A DNA stretch of 64,000 nt from Pseudomonas gozinkensis (GCF_014863585.1 NZ_CP062253.1:3560501-3624500), one strand, 5' to 3'. Positions 6,596 to 14,956 are shown, counted from the stretch's first letter. Notes: generated by a model not told the origin, from the letters alone. Made by a program: numbers and translations.

Positions 6596-7470
6596 CTATC
6601 GCTCCAGGCTGTAACCGAGGACGTCAATAAACGTGTTGCCGCCGCTCGATGTGTTGAGGTAGTTGATTTGGCCGTTTTCGATTGGCGTCCGCGTGGTGTA
6701 ACGGCACAGTGGCAACGAAGCGTCGAGAGCCATCGCCGGTTTTCTGCCGGGCTGTGCCGTTGGCATACACGGCAGGCGCGGTGGTGTTCATTTCCAGTGT
6801 CGGTGTGCCTGCGTTATCGAAGATGTACAGGTAGTAGGTAGAAGGTGTTAGCGATCAGCGTTCCCGGCGTGAACGAGTAGGTCAGCTGACTTGGAACCAG
6901 CAACACCCGGTTCAGTCCTGGCACGTGCGCAGCACCCGGTGACACGCTGACAGATCCTGAACTGCCCCAGATCGGCCGAAGCCCTTCGATGTAGCCGTTC
7001 GAGATTCGCGTGGCTTGAGCCTGAAGCTTTCCAACCGCAGCAAGCACTGAGTCAGCCGCGGAAACCGCAGCGACGTCCGAAACCACCAGTCCCGTCAGCA
7101 GAGCCGCGCGCACTCTCGCGTCGGTGAAGTACTTGTTGATCGTTCCTTCCGACAGGCCGTCCGTGTTTGTCAGGGCAGCAAGCTGCGCGCCGAACTGATT
7201 GACCAGCGCCCGCAGAGCATCCGCAGAATCCTTGACGTAGCCCTGCATCGGCGCCAGCGCATACGTGCCGGAGGAATTGGTTGCACCCTGATAATTGCGC
7301 GAGATCGACATCGCCGTGTCGCTGGCGATGTTGGTGACCTCATACCAGCCACCGTCTGGACCTCGGAAGGCATCGCCGACGCGCGAATTGGCAATGAATG
7401 CGGTCCCAGAACCGATTACCGCATTGGAATTTTGGACGACAGAAACCGTCCCGGTTTTGTACCAGGGCAT
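6596..7470 (-). pseudogene. phage tail fibre/tail protein, frame broken twice
   Basis: The first frame (7470 to 6814) reads MPWYKTGTVSVVQNSNAVIG, then GTAFIANSRVGDAFRGPDG, a known N-terminal pattern of Pseudomonas phage tail proteins. It breaks near 6830; the expected ending continues in a second frame (YYLYIFDNAGTPTLEMNT, then GDGSRRFVATVP) and, after about 6706, in a third (YTTRTPIENGQINYLNTSS, then FIDVLGYSLER stop at 6596). Two separate frame changes make a functional product unlikely. It lies between an upstream tail gene and the tail chaperone, the normal order. Confidence 0.7.
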
Positions 7471-7491
7471 AGTTGCATCCTATAAAAGGGG

Positions 7492-8172
7492 CTAAGCAGC
7501 TTGTTTTGCGAAAACTGCCGGAAGGAAAAAAGCGAACGAATTTGATGCAGCAACAGTAATTGCGTAGAGCTTGCTGTTGGGAAAATCCCACCAGCAGTAG
7601 AGGTTGCGAGGAATCCCGCTGCCTGAAGTCATTGGCATGCCGAACGTATTCAGCAGCATGAATTCGTTTTGTGGGAAGTCGAACGGAACCGAGTAATAGA
7701 TGCGGGTCAGCCCTTGTGGGTCGAGGTCATATGTGACGCAGCTCCCGTTCTGGAAAGCCCTGGTGAAAGTGGCATTGGGTGTGCCCGAGTCAAAAAGAAG
7801 TTTCCCGGCGCCATCCCACAAACGCATTCCGTACTGGGCAACGGCCTGCGCAGCGAACGCAGCCACGAAATATCGTCCATTAGGTTGAGCCGTGTTCGCG
7901 CTGTAAGCCCGAACATAGAACCCGGTCCAGTTACCCGCCGATCCGATTAGTCGCATCTGGCATAGGCCGGCAACCGCATTGACCGTATCCGGACGCACAA
8001 ACACCAGTGGCGGCTCTTGCGAAGTTACAGGCCGTGCGAAATAGGTCGTCGAGCCGAGCCCACCCTCCTCCGTCGGTGCAAACCTTCCGGCAGAGATCAC
8101 CATCTATCGAGCGAACTCGGAATCGAGGGTGACGACGTTGCTGTTATTGGTGAATTGAACGCCATATCCCAT
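7492..8172 (-). pseudogene. phage tail-associated protein with an in-frame amber codon
   Basis: An ATG at 8172 overlaps the stop of the preceding tail gene (TGATG) and starts MGYGVQFTNNSNVVTLDSEF, then AR. The next codon is TAG (8106-8104), followed in the same frame by MVISAGRFAPTEEGGLG and 203 further codons to 7492. One amber change in a 226-residue protein is the simplest reading; alternatively translation restarts at the ATG at 8103. It is a conserved tail-region protein of unknown detailed role. Confidence 0.6.
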
Positions 8173-8415
8173 CAGTTCCACCTCATCACGATCAGCCGCA
8201 TGGTACCGGATGATGTGAAACTGGCAGCGTAGGTGCGCGTGTGGTTGTAGACGCGGGCAACACCATCAAGCATCTCGGTTTCAAATTGCATCTGAGAAGC
8301 GCTGTATGCCCCAGTCGGAACCACGATGGCGGTTCCATTCCCGGGGCCGACACCAGGCACCGCGAAATCCTGGCTTCCCTTTGAAGTCCCGACCGCGAAA
8401 GTCACCAGTGTTGAA
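8172..8415 (-). pseudogene. 5'-truncated phage tail gene
   Basis: The frame ends ARVYNHTRTYAASFTSSGTM, then RLIVMRWN, at 8172 and begins within ALSTLVTFAVGTSKGSQDF without a start codon that has a ribosome binding site; the GTG at 8405 is probably an internal valine. Just upstream (about 8421 on) the DNA turns into the end of a methyltransferase gene on the other strand. I read this as a deletion junction that removed the front of this gene and most of the prophage. Confidence 0.55.
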
Positions 8416-8420
8416 AGCGC

Positions 8421-8632
8421 GAGCCGACCAACGACTCGGCAATCAACACTGTGCGGGGCACGTTCATTGATCCGTCGCAGTCGTGGACGGAAACCGTGGA
8501 GACGGCAAGCCGTTCACCAAGACTTAGCAGGTGCACCTGTGCGGCAACAGCGTCAGCCCGCCGCCGATGGCCGCACTGGCCCGGGCGAACGACCCATGGC
8601 GAGTTGTCGAGCGGCAGGCAGCAGCAGCGTAG
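8421..8632 (+). pseudogene. phage DNA cytosine methyltransferase, C-terminal stump
   Basis: The + strand reads NDSAINTVRGTFIDPSQSWT, then ETV, and after a frame change DGKPFTKT-stop-QVHLCGNSVSPPPMAALARAN, then DPWRVVERQAAAA. QVHLCGNSVSPP and PP-aliphatic ALARAN are the last motif of phage-borne C5-cytosine methyltransferases. It has no start, one frameshift (about 8497) and one TAG where a Gln is expected. Only the last 70 or so codons remain, ending at the deletion junction near 8415. Confidence 0.6.
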
Positions 8633-8737
8633 TCACAACCACGGGAACGACGACAGCCAATCGGCCAGACGTAACAGAATCTGGCTGAGGAAATCGACAA
8701 ACATTTGGTACATCAGATCGGCAATCAGGCGTTTCAT
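8633..8737 (-). CDS. possible 34-residue amphipathic peptide
   Basis: The frame MKRLIADLMYQMFVDFLSQI, then LLRLADWLSSFPWL, begins with ATG at 8737 with GGAG about ten bases upstream. It is a single amphipathic or hydrophobic helix with two leading positive charges, a size and character seen in small holin-like or toxic phage peptides. It lies directly after the methyltransferase stump on the opposite strand. It may be chance; there is no family recognition. Confidence 0.3.
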   Translation of the reverse strand: MKRLIADLMYQMFVDFLSQILLRLADWLSSFPWL

Positions 8738-8811
8738 GCGAAGTCGCTCCACAGCTATTGGGTAAGGCGACATTCTCCAATGACTGCACTGCTCGATCGC
8801 CTGAGGAAAAC

Positions 8812-8830
8812 TGTGCCAAGCGCTGGCACA
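8812..8830. promoter_or_regulatory. inverted repeat, possible phage operator
   Basis: TGTGCCA (8812-8818), five bases, then TGGCACA (8824-8830) is a perfect 7-bp inverted repeat about 70 bp before the rightward 8901 gene. The place fits a repressor operator, but no repressor gene remains to support it. Confidence 0.35.
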
Positions 8831-8900
8831 ACTAAAACTTTCAATCTTTCCCCCATTGACACCCTCCACCGCCCGGGCATGCCCCGGCATAGGACTCCAC

Positions 8901-9331
8901 ATGCCCAAAGAAAACAAGCTCACCCTCAAGCGCCAGCGTTGCGAGCAGGTCAACAAAGTAATCCTGATCATTGCCAGCCACGGTCGCCGGTTCTTCTACG
9001 ACGATGTCACGGGCCGTTATGCCAGCATGGAAGTCGATCATCGCGGAAAGGTTTGGATCGTCGACGAATACACAGGTAAGCGAATCTTCACCCATGAAAC
9101 GGTTTGGGGCGGGCGGTGGCACGGGTTCAACCATGGCGGGACGCTGAAGGTCTGGTCAAAAAGTTTCGGGACTACATCTGCACGGGAGAACCACTGCACC
9201 CGGGATACCTCGGCCCGGAGCGATTCAGCGACAGCAATATCTGGGGTTACGACGAGGCCGGAATGAAAGCGGTGCGCGAGCATGCCGGTGCCCTTCATGT
9301 CTTCCGCCAACTACTCACGGAGGCAGCATGA
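8901..9331 (+). pseudogene. phage hypothetical gene, frameshifted
   Basis: The first frame reads MPKENKLTLKRQRCEQVNKV, then SHGRRFFYDDVTGRYASME and WGGRWHGFNHGGTLK. Near 9154 it shifts; the continuation LVKKFRDYICTGEPLHPGYL, then DSNIWGYDEAGMKAVREHA, lies one frame over and stops at 9331. One missing G in AAGGTCTGG explains it. The restored protein, about 143 residues, resembles phage proteins of unknown function kept next to the 9328 type of gene; the stop here overlaps the ATG at 9328. Confidence 0.6.
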
Positions 9332-9858
9332 TCAACTTCTTCTGGCGCCTGGTCGCCAGGCTCCTGGCTCGCGCGGCCATCGCCGCCTGGCTCATCGCCC
9401 GCGCCAAGCTCACCCCGTACCAGCACATCATGTCCGCCGACGGCACCGAGATGTACATGGGCCGCTGGTGGCTGTTCAACCCGTACAGCCGGGAGACGCA
9501 CAAGCCGGCGCCGTGGTGGTGCCCGTGGCCGTTCCGGATCCACCACATCCTGCGGCCGGACGCCGATCGTGACTTGCACGATCATCCGTGGAACGCCCGA
9601 ACGATCATCCTGTGCGGCTGGTACGCGGAGGAACGTTTGGAGATGACAAGCATCGCTGACTGGCTATCCGACCGGCCAACACTGCTCCTGCCGGATGATG
9701 AGGTTTACAAGGTCGCGATGCGGACCCGCAGCCCCAGCGACACCGCCCGCCTCAACCACGGCGAATACCACCGCATCGACCAGGTATCCCCCGGCGGCGT
9801 CTTTCTGGATAGGTACCCAGGGACATGCGCGGCTGGCTGCCGTGTCATGAAAACCTGA
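9328..9858 (+). CDS. phage-associated protein, probably 3'-truncated
   Basis: The ATG at 9328 overlaps the previous stop. An N-terminal hydrophobic helix (FFWRLVARLLARAAIAAWLIA) precedes a soluble part with HDHPWNARTIILCGWY and LNHGEYHRIDQVSPGGVF, a cupin-like histidine pattern found in phage hypotheticals. After VSPGGVF (about 9805) the remaining residues do not continue the expected beta pattern, so the tail was probably replaced at a recombination junction. Function unknown. Confidence 0.5.
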   Translation: MINFFWRLVARLLARAAIAAWLIARAKLTPYQHIMSADGTEMYMGRWWLFNPYSRETHKPAPWWCPWPFRIHHILRPDADRDLHDHPWNARTIILCGWYAEERLEMTSIADWLSDRPTLLLPDDEVYKVAMRTRSPSDTARLNHGEYHRIDQVSPGGVFLDRYPGTCAAGCRVMKT

Positions 9859-9956
9859 AGTGCCAAGACTTCGTGCCGTTTGGGGCAACGAACAGGGATA
9901 GACAACTGGCGTCAGTCAGAGTGAAGCTCTTTTCGGCCGGCTTGGCCTGGCGCACA

Positions 9957-10009
9957 GCGGTATCAGTGAGAGGCATTAGTACATCACCATTGCAGTCGAA
10001 CTGGGGAAG
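9957..10009 (+). repeat. right copy of the diverged 53-bp direct repeat
   Basis: It pairs with 3431-3483 (about 80%, ungapped, last 17 bp identical) and lies about 130 bp before the right attachment repeat. Between 9859 and 10138 I see no credible gene, only this repeat and the terminator hairpin. Confidence 0.7.
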
Positions 10010-10070
10010 GACTGAATGATGTACAAAAAATATGAGAAGTGGTGAGAATGCTTGATAAGTGCTGAAAAAG

Positions 10071-10107
10071 AAAAAGCCCCTACAGGTCTATGCCATTGGG
10101 GCTTTTT
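10071..10107. terminator. intrinsic terminator before the right attachment repeat
   Basis: AAAAAGCCCC (10071-10080) and GGGGCTTTTT (10098-10107) form a perfect 10-bp stem with A and T runs, so it can act in both directions. It separates the prophage from the tRNA genes. Confidence 0.75.
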
Positions 10108-10138
10108 GATAAGTCTTGAGAAGACCTGAGAATCAGAA

Positions 10139-10157
10139 ATGGTGCCCGAAGCCGGAA
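10139..10157. repeat. right attachment-site repeat in tRNA-Leu
   Basis: Identical to 3615-3633. Here the 19 bp form the CCA end, discriminator, acceptor 3' strand and start of the T arm of the intact tRNA-Leu. The intact tRNA is therefore kept at this end and the element lies beyond its 3' end. Confidence 0.8.
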
Positions 10158-10226
10158 TCGAACCGGCACGCCCTTACGAGCGGGGGATTTTAAGTCCCAT
10201 GCGTCTACCAGTTTCGCCATTCGGGC
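10140..10226 (-). tRNA. tRNA-Leu (anticodon UAA)
   Basis: An 87-nt tRNA including encoded CCA. The acceptor strands GCCCGAA (10226-10220) and TTCGGGC pair fully; the anticodon loop reads ACTTAAAAT with TAA as anticodon; a long variable arm (CCGCTCGTAAGGGCG) is typical for tRNA-Leu, and the T arm holds GGTTCGATTCC. It reads UUA and, by wobble, UUG. Its 3' end is the insertion site of the prophage remnant. It is the last of three tRNA genes after pgsA but has its own candidate promoter. Confidence 0.96.
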
Positions 10227-10300
10227 GGTAGCGCGGTGTTGCTTGGCTCTGATGACGATTCACAGTCCTGACAGGAACTGCACGTCGGCGGCAGAGGGGA

Positions 10301-10329
10301 AATATATACATCACATCCCGGTGAAGCAA
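10301..10329 (-). promoter_or_regulatory. candidate sigma70 promoter for tRNA-Leu
   Basis: On the - strand TTGCTT (10329-10324) and TATATT (10306-10301) are 17 bp apart, about 75 bp before the tRNA-Leu 5' end. The terminator after tRNA-Cys makes a separate promoter plausible. Confidence 0.45.
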
Positions 10330-10377
10330 GTTTGCAGTTGCAGTTTCAAAGACTAAATCTTTCAGTGCAACGTAAAT

Positions 10378-10412
10378 AAAAAAGCTCCGTAAATCATGGA
10401 TCTACGGAGCTT
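10378..10412 (-). terminator. intrinsic terminator after tRNA-Cys
   Basis: AAGCTCCGTA (10382-10391) and TACGGAGCTT (10403-10412) form a perfect 10-bp stem; on the - strand it is followed by TTTTTT. It lies 8 bp beyond the CCA of tRNA-Cys and would end the pgsA/tRNA-Gly/tRNA-Cys transcript. Confidence 0.8.
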
Positions 10413-10420
10413 GTTTATAG

Positions 10421-10494
10421 TGGAGGCCGAGGTCGGAATCGAACCGGCGTAGGCGGATTTGCAATCCGCTGCATAACCATTTTGCTACTCGGCC
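10421..10494 (-). tRNA. tRNA-Cys (anticodon GCA)
   Basis: A 74-nt tRNA with encoded CCA. Acceptor GGCCGAG pairs with CTCGGCC; the anticodon loop is ATTGCAAAT with GCA; D and T arms (GGTTCGATTCC) are regular. It stands between tRNA-Gly and tRNA-Leu, the order seen after pgsA in Pseudomonas. Confidence 0.96.
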
Positions 10495-10540
10495 TCAAAA
10501 CATTTGCTGTCAGTAGCGCAACAACAAACGTTGTACAAAT

Positions 10541-10616
<76 letters not shown>

Positions 10617-10676
10617 TTGGTGTGGCGCATTCTATAGATTCCAGATGTCCCGTCAACCCTTTGATTCAAAAAAGTT

Positions 10677-11237
10677 TTATTTCTTTTCAACATCGGTCTT
10701 CAGATGTGGCCAGGCAGCGCGAAGGTATTGAACCATCGACCACAGGGTCAGACCTGCCGACACCATCAGCAACGAGTAACCGATGAAAACCCAGAAACTG
10801 AAAACCTTGGGGTTGGCCAGGAGGATTACCAGTGCAAGCATTTGCGCAGCAGTTTTCCACTTGCCCAGATTCGACACGGCCACATGAGCCCGTGCACCGA
10901 GTTCGGCCATCCACTCTCGCAGCGCCGAGACAACGATCTCGCGACCGATGATCACAGCGGCCGGCAGTGTGAGCCAAAGGTTGCCATGCTCTTGCACCAG
11001 CAACACCAGGGCAACAGCCACCATCAGCTTGTCAGCGACAGGATCCAGAAACGCACCAAACGGCGTGCTTTGCTCCAGGCGTCGCGCGAGATAGCCATCC
11101 AGCCAGTCAGTCGCCGCCGCAAAGGCGAATACCGAACTTGAGGCCAGATAGCTCCACTGGTAAGGCAGATAGAACAGCAGGATAAAGATCGGAATGAGCA
11201 GGACGCGGAGAACGGTAATCAGATTAGGGATATTCAT
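10677..11237 (-). CDS. pgsA: CDP-diacylglycerol--glycerol-3-phosphate 3-phosphatidyltransferase
   Basis: An inner-membrane enzyme that makes phosphatidylglycerol phosphate from CDP-diacylglycerol and glycerol 3-phosphate, the committed step to phosphatidylglycerol and cardiolipin. The CDP-alcohol phosphotransferase motif is complete: DWLDGYLAR, then G and D-P-V-A-D (residues about 55-81). Four or more hydrophobic helices are seen; 186 residues is the usual size. I chose the ATG at 11237 ([16 protein letters not shown]) over the GTG two codons before. It follows uvrC by 32 bp, giving the conserved gacA-uvrC-pgsA order, with tRNA genes behind. Confidence 0.95.
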   Translation of the reverse strand: MNIPNLITVLRVLLIPIFILLFYLPYQWSYLASSSVFAFAAATDWLDGYLARRLEQSTPFGAFLDPVADKLMVAVALVLLVQEHGNLWLTLPAAVIIGREIVVSALREWMAELGARAHVAVSNLGKWKTAAQMLALVILLANPKVFSFWVFIGYSLLMVSAGLTLWSMVQYLRAAWPHLKTDVEKK

Positions 11238-11269
11238 CGGCACAACTGGCTACGAGGTGAATGGGCATT

Positions 11270-13093
11270 CTACTCACTATGCAGGTTTGCATAAATCGAC
11301 TCTGCTAGCTTTTTGCTGATCCCCGGTGCTTTGGCGATCTCTTCGATGCTTGCACGAGACAGCTCCTGCAATCCACCAAAATGTTTCAACAAGTCCCGAC
11401 GACGGGTCGGCCCAACGCCCGCAACGCCTTCCAGCGTCGACGTGCGGCGAGTCTTGCCGCGCCGCGCGCGGTGGCCCGTGATTGCAAAGCGGTGGGCCTC
11501 GTCACGAATCTGCTGGATCAGATGCAGCGCCGGCGAATCCCCCCGCAAGGTGAACTCGTTTGCTGCATCATTCAGATACAAAGTCTCGAATCCGGCCTTG
11601 CGCGTGGCCCCCTTCGCGACCCCCAGCAGAATCAGATCCGACACAGCCAGTTCGTTGAGCACATCACGCGCCATCGACAACTGCCCCTTGCCTCCGTCCA
11701 CCAGCAGAATATCCGGCAACTTGCCCTCTCCGTCCTTCAGTTTGCTGAAGCGTCGAGTCAGGGCCTGATGCATGGCGGCATAATCATCGCCGGCCGTTAC
11801 GCCTTCGATGTTGTAGCGGCGATAATCCGATTTGATCGCCCCTTCCGGACCGAACACCACGCAGGAAGCAACCGTTGCTTCACCGCTGGAGTGACTGATG
11901 TCGTAGCACTCCAGGCGTTGGGGTGGCTCGTCAAGATTCAAGACTTCTGCCAGCGCTTCGAAGCGTGCGGCCACGTGTTGACGGTTCGCCAGCCTTGCAC
12001 CCAGCGCCTGTTCCGCGTTGGTCACGGCCAGTTGCTGCCAGCGCGCCCGCGTTCCACGCACCCGATGACTGATGGTCAACTCACGCCCGCGCAACGACTG
12101 AATGGCCTCGATCAGCGCAGGAAAGTCTTCGTGCACGACGTTTACGATCAGTTCGCTCGGCAGGTCGCGCTCCGGGCTGCTGATAAAATATTGCCCCAGA
12201 AACGCTGCCATGACCTCGGCAACCTCTTCCTCAATTCCAACCTGAGGGAAGAAATTCTTGCTGCCAAGCACCCGCCCTCCCCGCACGCTGATCAGGTGGA
12301 CGCAGGCACCACCCGGGTTCACGAACGCGGCGATCACATCGATATCACCCGTTCCGCCTTCCATGCTTTGCTGATCCTGTACCCGACGCAGCAACGCAAT
12401 CTGGTCACGCAGTTCGGCGGCACGTTCAAATTCCAGATTGATCGCAGCCTCCTCCATCGCCGTCGACAGCTCATTAGTCAACGCATGGCTGCGTCCTTCG
12501 AGGAACATCACCGAGTGACGCACATCCTCGGCGTAAACCTCAGGTTCGACCAGCCCGACACAAGGCGCCTTGCAGCGCTTGATCTGATATTGCAGGCACG
12601 GCCGGGTCCGGTTCTTGTAGTAACTGTCCTCACACTGACGCACGAAGAACGTCTTTTGCAGAAGGCTGAGGCTTTCGCGGATCGCTCCGGCACTCGGATA
12701 AGGACCGAAATATTTGCCCTTGGCCTTCTTGGCCCCACGATGAATGCTCAGGCGCGGAAACTGTCCGTCAGACAGAAAGACATAGGGGTAGGATTTATCG
12801 TCGCGCAACAGGATGTTGTAAGGCGGCCGCCACTCCTTGATCAGGGTTTGCTCTAGCAGCAATGCCTCTGTCTCGTTGGACGTGATGGTGGTTTCGACCT
12901 GGGCGATACGCCCGACCAGTGCCGCGGTTTTCGGCGCCAGCCCCGTCTTGCGAAAATAACTGGCCAGGCGTTTCTTGAGGTTCTTGGCCTTGCCGACGTA
13001 CAGCAGACGCGCATCGCTGTCGAACATGCGATACACGCCAGGGCGCCCGCTGACGGTCGATAAAAAAGCGCCCGAATCGAATGTTTCAGTCAT
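11270..13093 (-). CDS. uvrC: excinuclease ABC subunit C
   Basis: UvrC makes both incisions in nucleotide excision repair after UvrAB has found a lesion. The N-terminal GIY-YIG nuclease ([20 protein letters not shown], residues 18-37) cuts on the 3' side; a UVR motif lies near residue 210 ([21 protein letters not shown]); the RNase H-like nuclease with [10 protein letters not shown] and [12 protein letters not shown] cuts on the 5' side; helix-hairpin-helix repeats follow ([32 protein letters not shown]). Its 607 residues are the normal length. It lies 2 bp after gacA in the conserved gacA-uvrC pair. Confidence 0.97.
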   Translation of the reverse strand: MTETFDSGAFLSTVSGRPGVYRMFDSDARLLYVGKAKNLKKRLASYFRKTGLAPKTAALVGRIAQVETTITSNETEALLLEQTLIKEWRPPYNILLRDDKSYPYVFLSDGQFPRLSIHRGAKKAKGKYFGPYPSAGAIRESLSLLQKTFFVRQCEDSYYKNRTRPCLQYQIKRCKAPCVGLVEPEVYAEDVRHSVMFLEGRSHALTNELSTAMEEAAINLEFERAAELRDQIALLRRVQDQQSMEGGTGDIDVIAAFVNPGGACVHLISVRGGRVLGSKNFFPQVGIEEEVAEVMAAFLGQYFISSPERDLPSELIVNVVHEDFPALIEAIQSLRGRELTISHRVRGTRARWQQLAVTNAEQALGARLANRQHVAARFEALAEVLNLDEPPQRLECYDISHSSGEATVASCVVFGPEGAIKSDYRRYNIEGVTAGDDYAAMHQALTRRFSKLKDGEGKLPDILLVDGGKGQLSMARDVLNELAVSDLILLGVAKGATRKAGFETLYLNDAANEFTLRGDSPALHLIQQIRDEAHRFAITGHRARRGKTRRTSTLEGVAGVGPTRRRDLLKHFGGLQELSRASIEEIAKAPGISKKLAESIYANLHSE

Positions 13094-13095
13094 GG

Positions 13096-13737
13096 TCAGA
13101 GGCTGGCATCAACCATGCCGTGCCGAACCGCCAGAAGCGTCAGTTCGACATCGCTGCTGATCGAAAGCTTCTCGAAAATCCGGTAACGGTAGGTATTCAC
13201 GGTTTTCGGCGACAGGCATAACTTGTCGGAAATGATCTGCACCTTCTGACAGCCGACAATCATCAGCGCAATCTGGATTTCCCGTTCCGACAACGCATCG
13301 AACGGTGAATCGTTGGTGGGCTGGAACGACTTGATTGCCAGTTGCTGGGCAATTTGCGGGCTGATGTAGCGCTGGCCGGCGAACACCAGGCGAATGGCCT
13401 GAACCATTTCCGGCAATCCTGCACCCTTGGTCAGATACCCCGCCGCACCGGCCTGCAACAACCGTGTAGGAAACGGATCCTCCTCACACACGGTGACCGC
13501 GACCACTTTGATGTCGGGATGACTTCGCAACAGTTTGCGCGTGGCTTCGAGGCCGCCGATGCCCGGCATCTTGACGTCCATCAGCACTACGTCGGGCTTC
13601 AACTCACGAGCCTTGATGAGGGATTCTTCCCCGGACTCGGCCTGGCCTACCACCTGCAAGCCATCGATATCGGCCAGCATCCGTGTAATGCCTGTACGAA
13701 CGAGATCATGGTCGTCGACCACTAGCACCCTAATCAA
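13096..13737 (-). CDS. gacA: response regulator GacA
   Basis: The output half of the GacS/GacA system, which drives small Rsm RNAs and so controls secondary metabolites, exoenzymes and biofilm in Pseudomonas. The receiver domain (residues 1-120) has DDHD at the acidic pocket and the phosphorylated Asp54 in VLMDVKMPG; a LuxR-type helix-turn-helix follows ([39 protein letters not shown]). The 213 residues match the family. The start is TTG at 13737; a rare TTG start is, to my knowledge, also used in the well-studied P. fluorescens-group gacA. Confidence 0.97.
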   Translation of the reverse strand: MIRVLVVDDHDLVRTGITRMLADIDGLQVVGQAESGEESLIKARELKPDVVLMDVKMPGIGGLEATRKLLRSHPDIKVVAVTVCEEDPFPTRLLQAGAAGYLTKGAGLPEMVQAIRLVFAGQRYISPQIAQQLAIKSFQPTNDSPFDALSEREIQIALMIVGCQKVQIISDKLCLSPKTVNTYRYRIFEKLSISSDVELTLLAVRHGMVDASL

Positions 13738-13864
13738 GCAGACACCTCGCGATATGGTCTTATTGGGATGCCGGACACCTTAGCAAAAAGTGCCGGACAG
13801 ACCTAGCGGCAAGCGACATATAAAAAGTTTCAATTCTTCATCGAGGGCTTGCCAGCCGTGGGTT

Positions 13865-14308
13865 TCAGAGCACAGGTGTACTGAAATCAAGCTGCATTCG
13901 CAGGAAACACTCGTCCTCGCCCTGCACAAACATTCCTTTTCTTCGATACAGGTTTTGCGCCGGATTGTTCCTGAACACCGTCAGGCGCAACGCCGGGCGA
14001 CGCTCCAGCCGAGCCATGGCAATAACCTGATCGATCGCCCAGGATCCCGCGCCCTGGCATTGAGCGCTTTCGACGATCTGCAATTCGCGGATATACAGGG
14101 CCCGAGCATCACGACTCAGACTGAAATACCCCATCAATTCGCCTTCACTAAGGATCAACCAGTTTTCGCGCCCGGCCCAGGCGACATCAAATGCCTCGTC
14201 CTGCCACAGCAGGTCATAGTGAATGTAGTAGCGGAGCATGTTTCGGCAAGTCAGCTCTCGCACAAACGACAGGTCGGCGGATGTTGCCTGGCGTAACTCA
14301 AAACTCAT
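13865..14308 (-). CDS. GNAT family N-acetyltransferase
   Basis: About 147 residues from MSFELRQATSADLSFVREL, a standard GNAT opening. The acetyl-CoA-binding region is seen as LYIRELQIVESAQCQGAGSW, then AIDQVIAMA, a slightly altered Q/R-x-x-G-x-A motif, followed by LRLTVFRNNPAQNLYRRKGM at the fourth motif. The frame is open for 56 codons upstream, but the ATG at 14308 fits the family start. The substrate is unknown. It stands alone, 127 bp beyond the gacA start on the same strand. Confidence 0.8.
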   Translation of the reverse strand: MSFELRQATSADLSFVRELTCRNMLRYYIHYDLLWQDEAFDVAWAGRENWLILSEGELMGYFSLSRDARALYIRELQIVESAQCQGAGSWAIDQVIAMARLERRPALRLTVFRNNPAQNLYRRKGMFVQGEDECFLRMQLDFSTPVL

Positions 14309-14488
14309 TCCTGCCTCTATCTTTTTCAAATTCAGGCCCGTCCTTGAGCACAAGTTCAGAGAATGGAGTGTGTCACACCTTGGCGGGCGCTCAACCCATA
14401 GAGTCCCTCTTGTGCCTCCGATAGCAATTTCTGATTGCTGACGCGCAGCAGCCTCTAGTAAGCTCGGCGCATTCATTGGAGACAGCTC

Positions 14489-14620
14489 ATGTTCAACACC
14501 CTCTCACAGCTTCGTACCGCCAGCGCCTCGCGCTCGGGTGCGGCTGCCCGGGCGAACGGTGTCTGCGCTGCTCCAGCAAGCTTCTATTTTGGGTATTGGT
14601 TTAGCCACTGGCGCGCCTGA
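14489..14620 (+). CDS. leader peptide 1, aromatic-rich (43 aa), attenuator of DAHP synthase
   Basis: The ATG at 14489 has GGAG eight bases upstream. The 43-residue peptide ends with SFYFGYWFSHWRA: seven of the ten residues from F32 to W41 are Phe, Tyr or Trp. Fifty bases after the stop comes a strong terminator (14670-14706), and the next large gene makes DAHP, the first compound of aromatic synthesis. This is the layout of transcription attenuation: ribosomes stalled at the aromatic codons when charged tRNAs are scarce would change the RNA fold and prevent termination. The peptide itself probably has no function. Confidence 0.75.
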   Translation: MFNTLSQLRTASASRSGAAARANGVCAAPASFYFGYWFSHWRA

Positions 14621-14669
14621 TACCCACACGGCGCCCATTTGAACGGGTCGCCCACCAGAGATTTCTCAA

Positions 14670-14706
14670 CCCCCGGTCGGCCTCCCGACCGGGGGTTTTG
14701 TTTTTT
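14670..14706 (+). terminator. attenuator terminator before DAHP synthase
   Basis: CCCCCGGTCGG (14670-14680), loop CCTC, CCGACCGGGGG (14685-14695) form a perfect 11-bp GC-rich stem followed by TTTTGTTTTTT. It lies between the two leader peptides and far upstream of the enzyme start, so it can act as a conditional terminator. Confidence 0.85.
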
Positions 14707-14756
14707 CAGGCCCGAACTTTTTCAGCAACACACCAGACACTTTGAGGATTCATCAG

Positions 14757-14909
14757 ATGAACTACGCCACTTATTACCGTTACGACAGTTTTTCCGCCTG
14801 GCGATTTACCAGCCCCCGCTCGGGACAGCCTGCCGCCTCCGATCGGTCACCCAAAGGTGGCAAGCCAACACACGTAGCCAATCCGGCCAATTGTCGAACA
14901 CCCCAGTAG
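14757..14909 (+). CDS. leader peptide 2, tyrosine-rich (50 aa)
   Basis: The ATG at 14757 follows GAGGA at a good distance. The first 17 residues, MNYATYYRYDSFSAWRF, hold four Tyr, three Phe/Trp-type positions after them, and little else of structure; the rest is a low-complexity tail to the stop at 14909, 47 bp before the enzyme ATG. It lies after the terminator, so only transcripts that escaped attenuation carry it. It could couple translation of the enzyme to aromatic supply as a second checkpoint. That it is translated is an inference. Confidence 0.55.
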   Translation: MNYATYYRYDSFSAWRFTSPRSGQPAASDRSPKGGKPTHVANPANCRTPQ

Positions 14910-14956
14910 GGCCGAGTGTGCGGGAAGCCCCCGCCGTCCGCCCAGGAATACCGAAA

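Noticed and set aside
9825..10019. 64-codon frame at the right end of the remnant
   Set aside because: No ribosome binding site and no domain; it crosses the repeat and a likely recombination junction. A short QSNWG pattern shared with the left end keeps a small doubt.
14639..14956. N-terminally extended DAHP synthase (464 codons)
   Set aside because: The extension runs through the attenuator terminator and leader peptide 2, and the family start matches ATG 14957.
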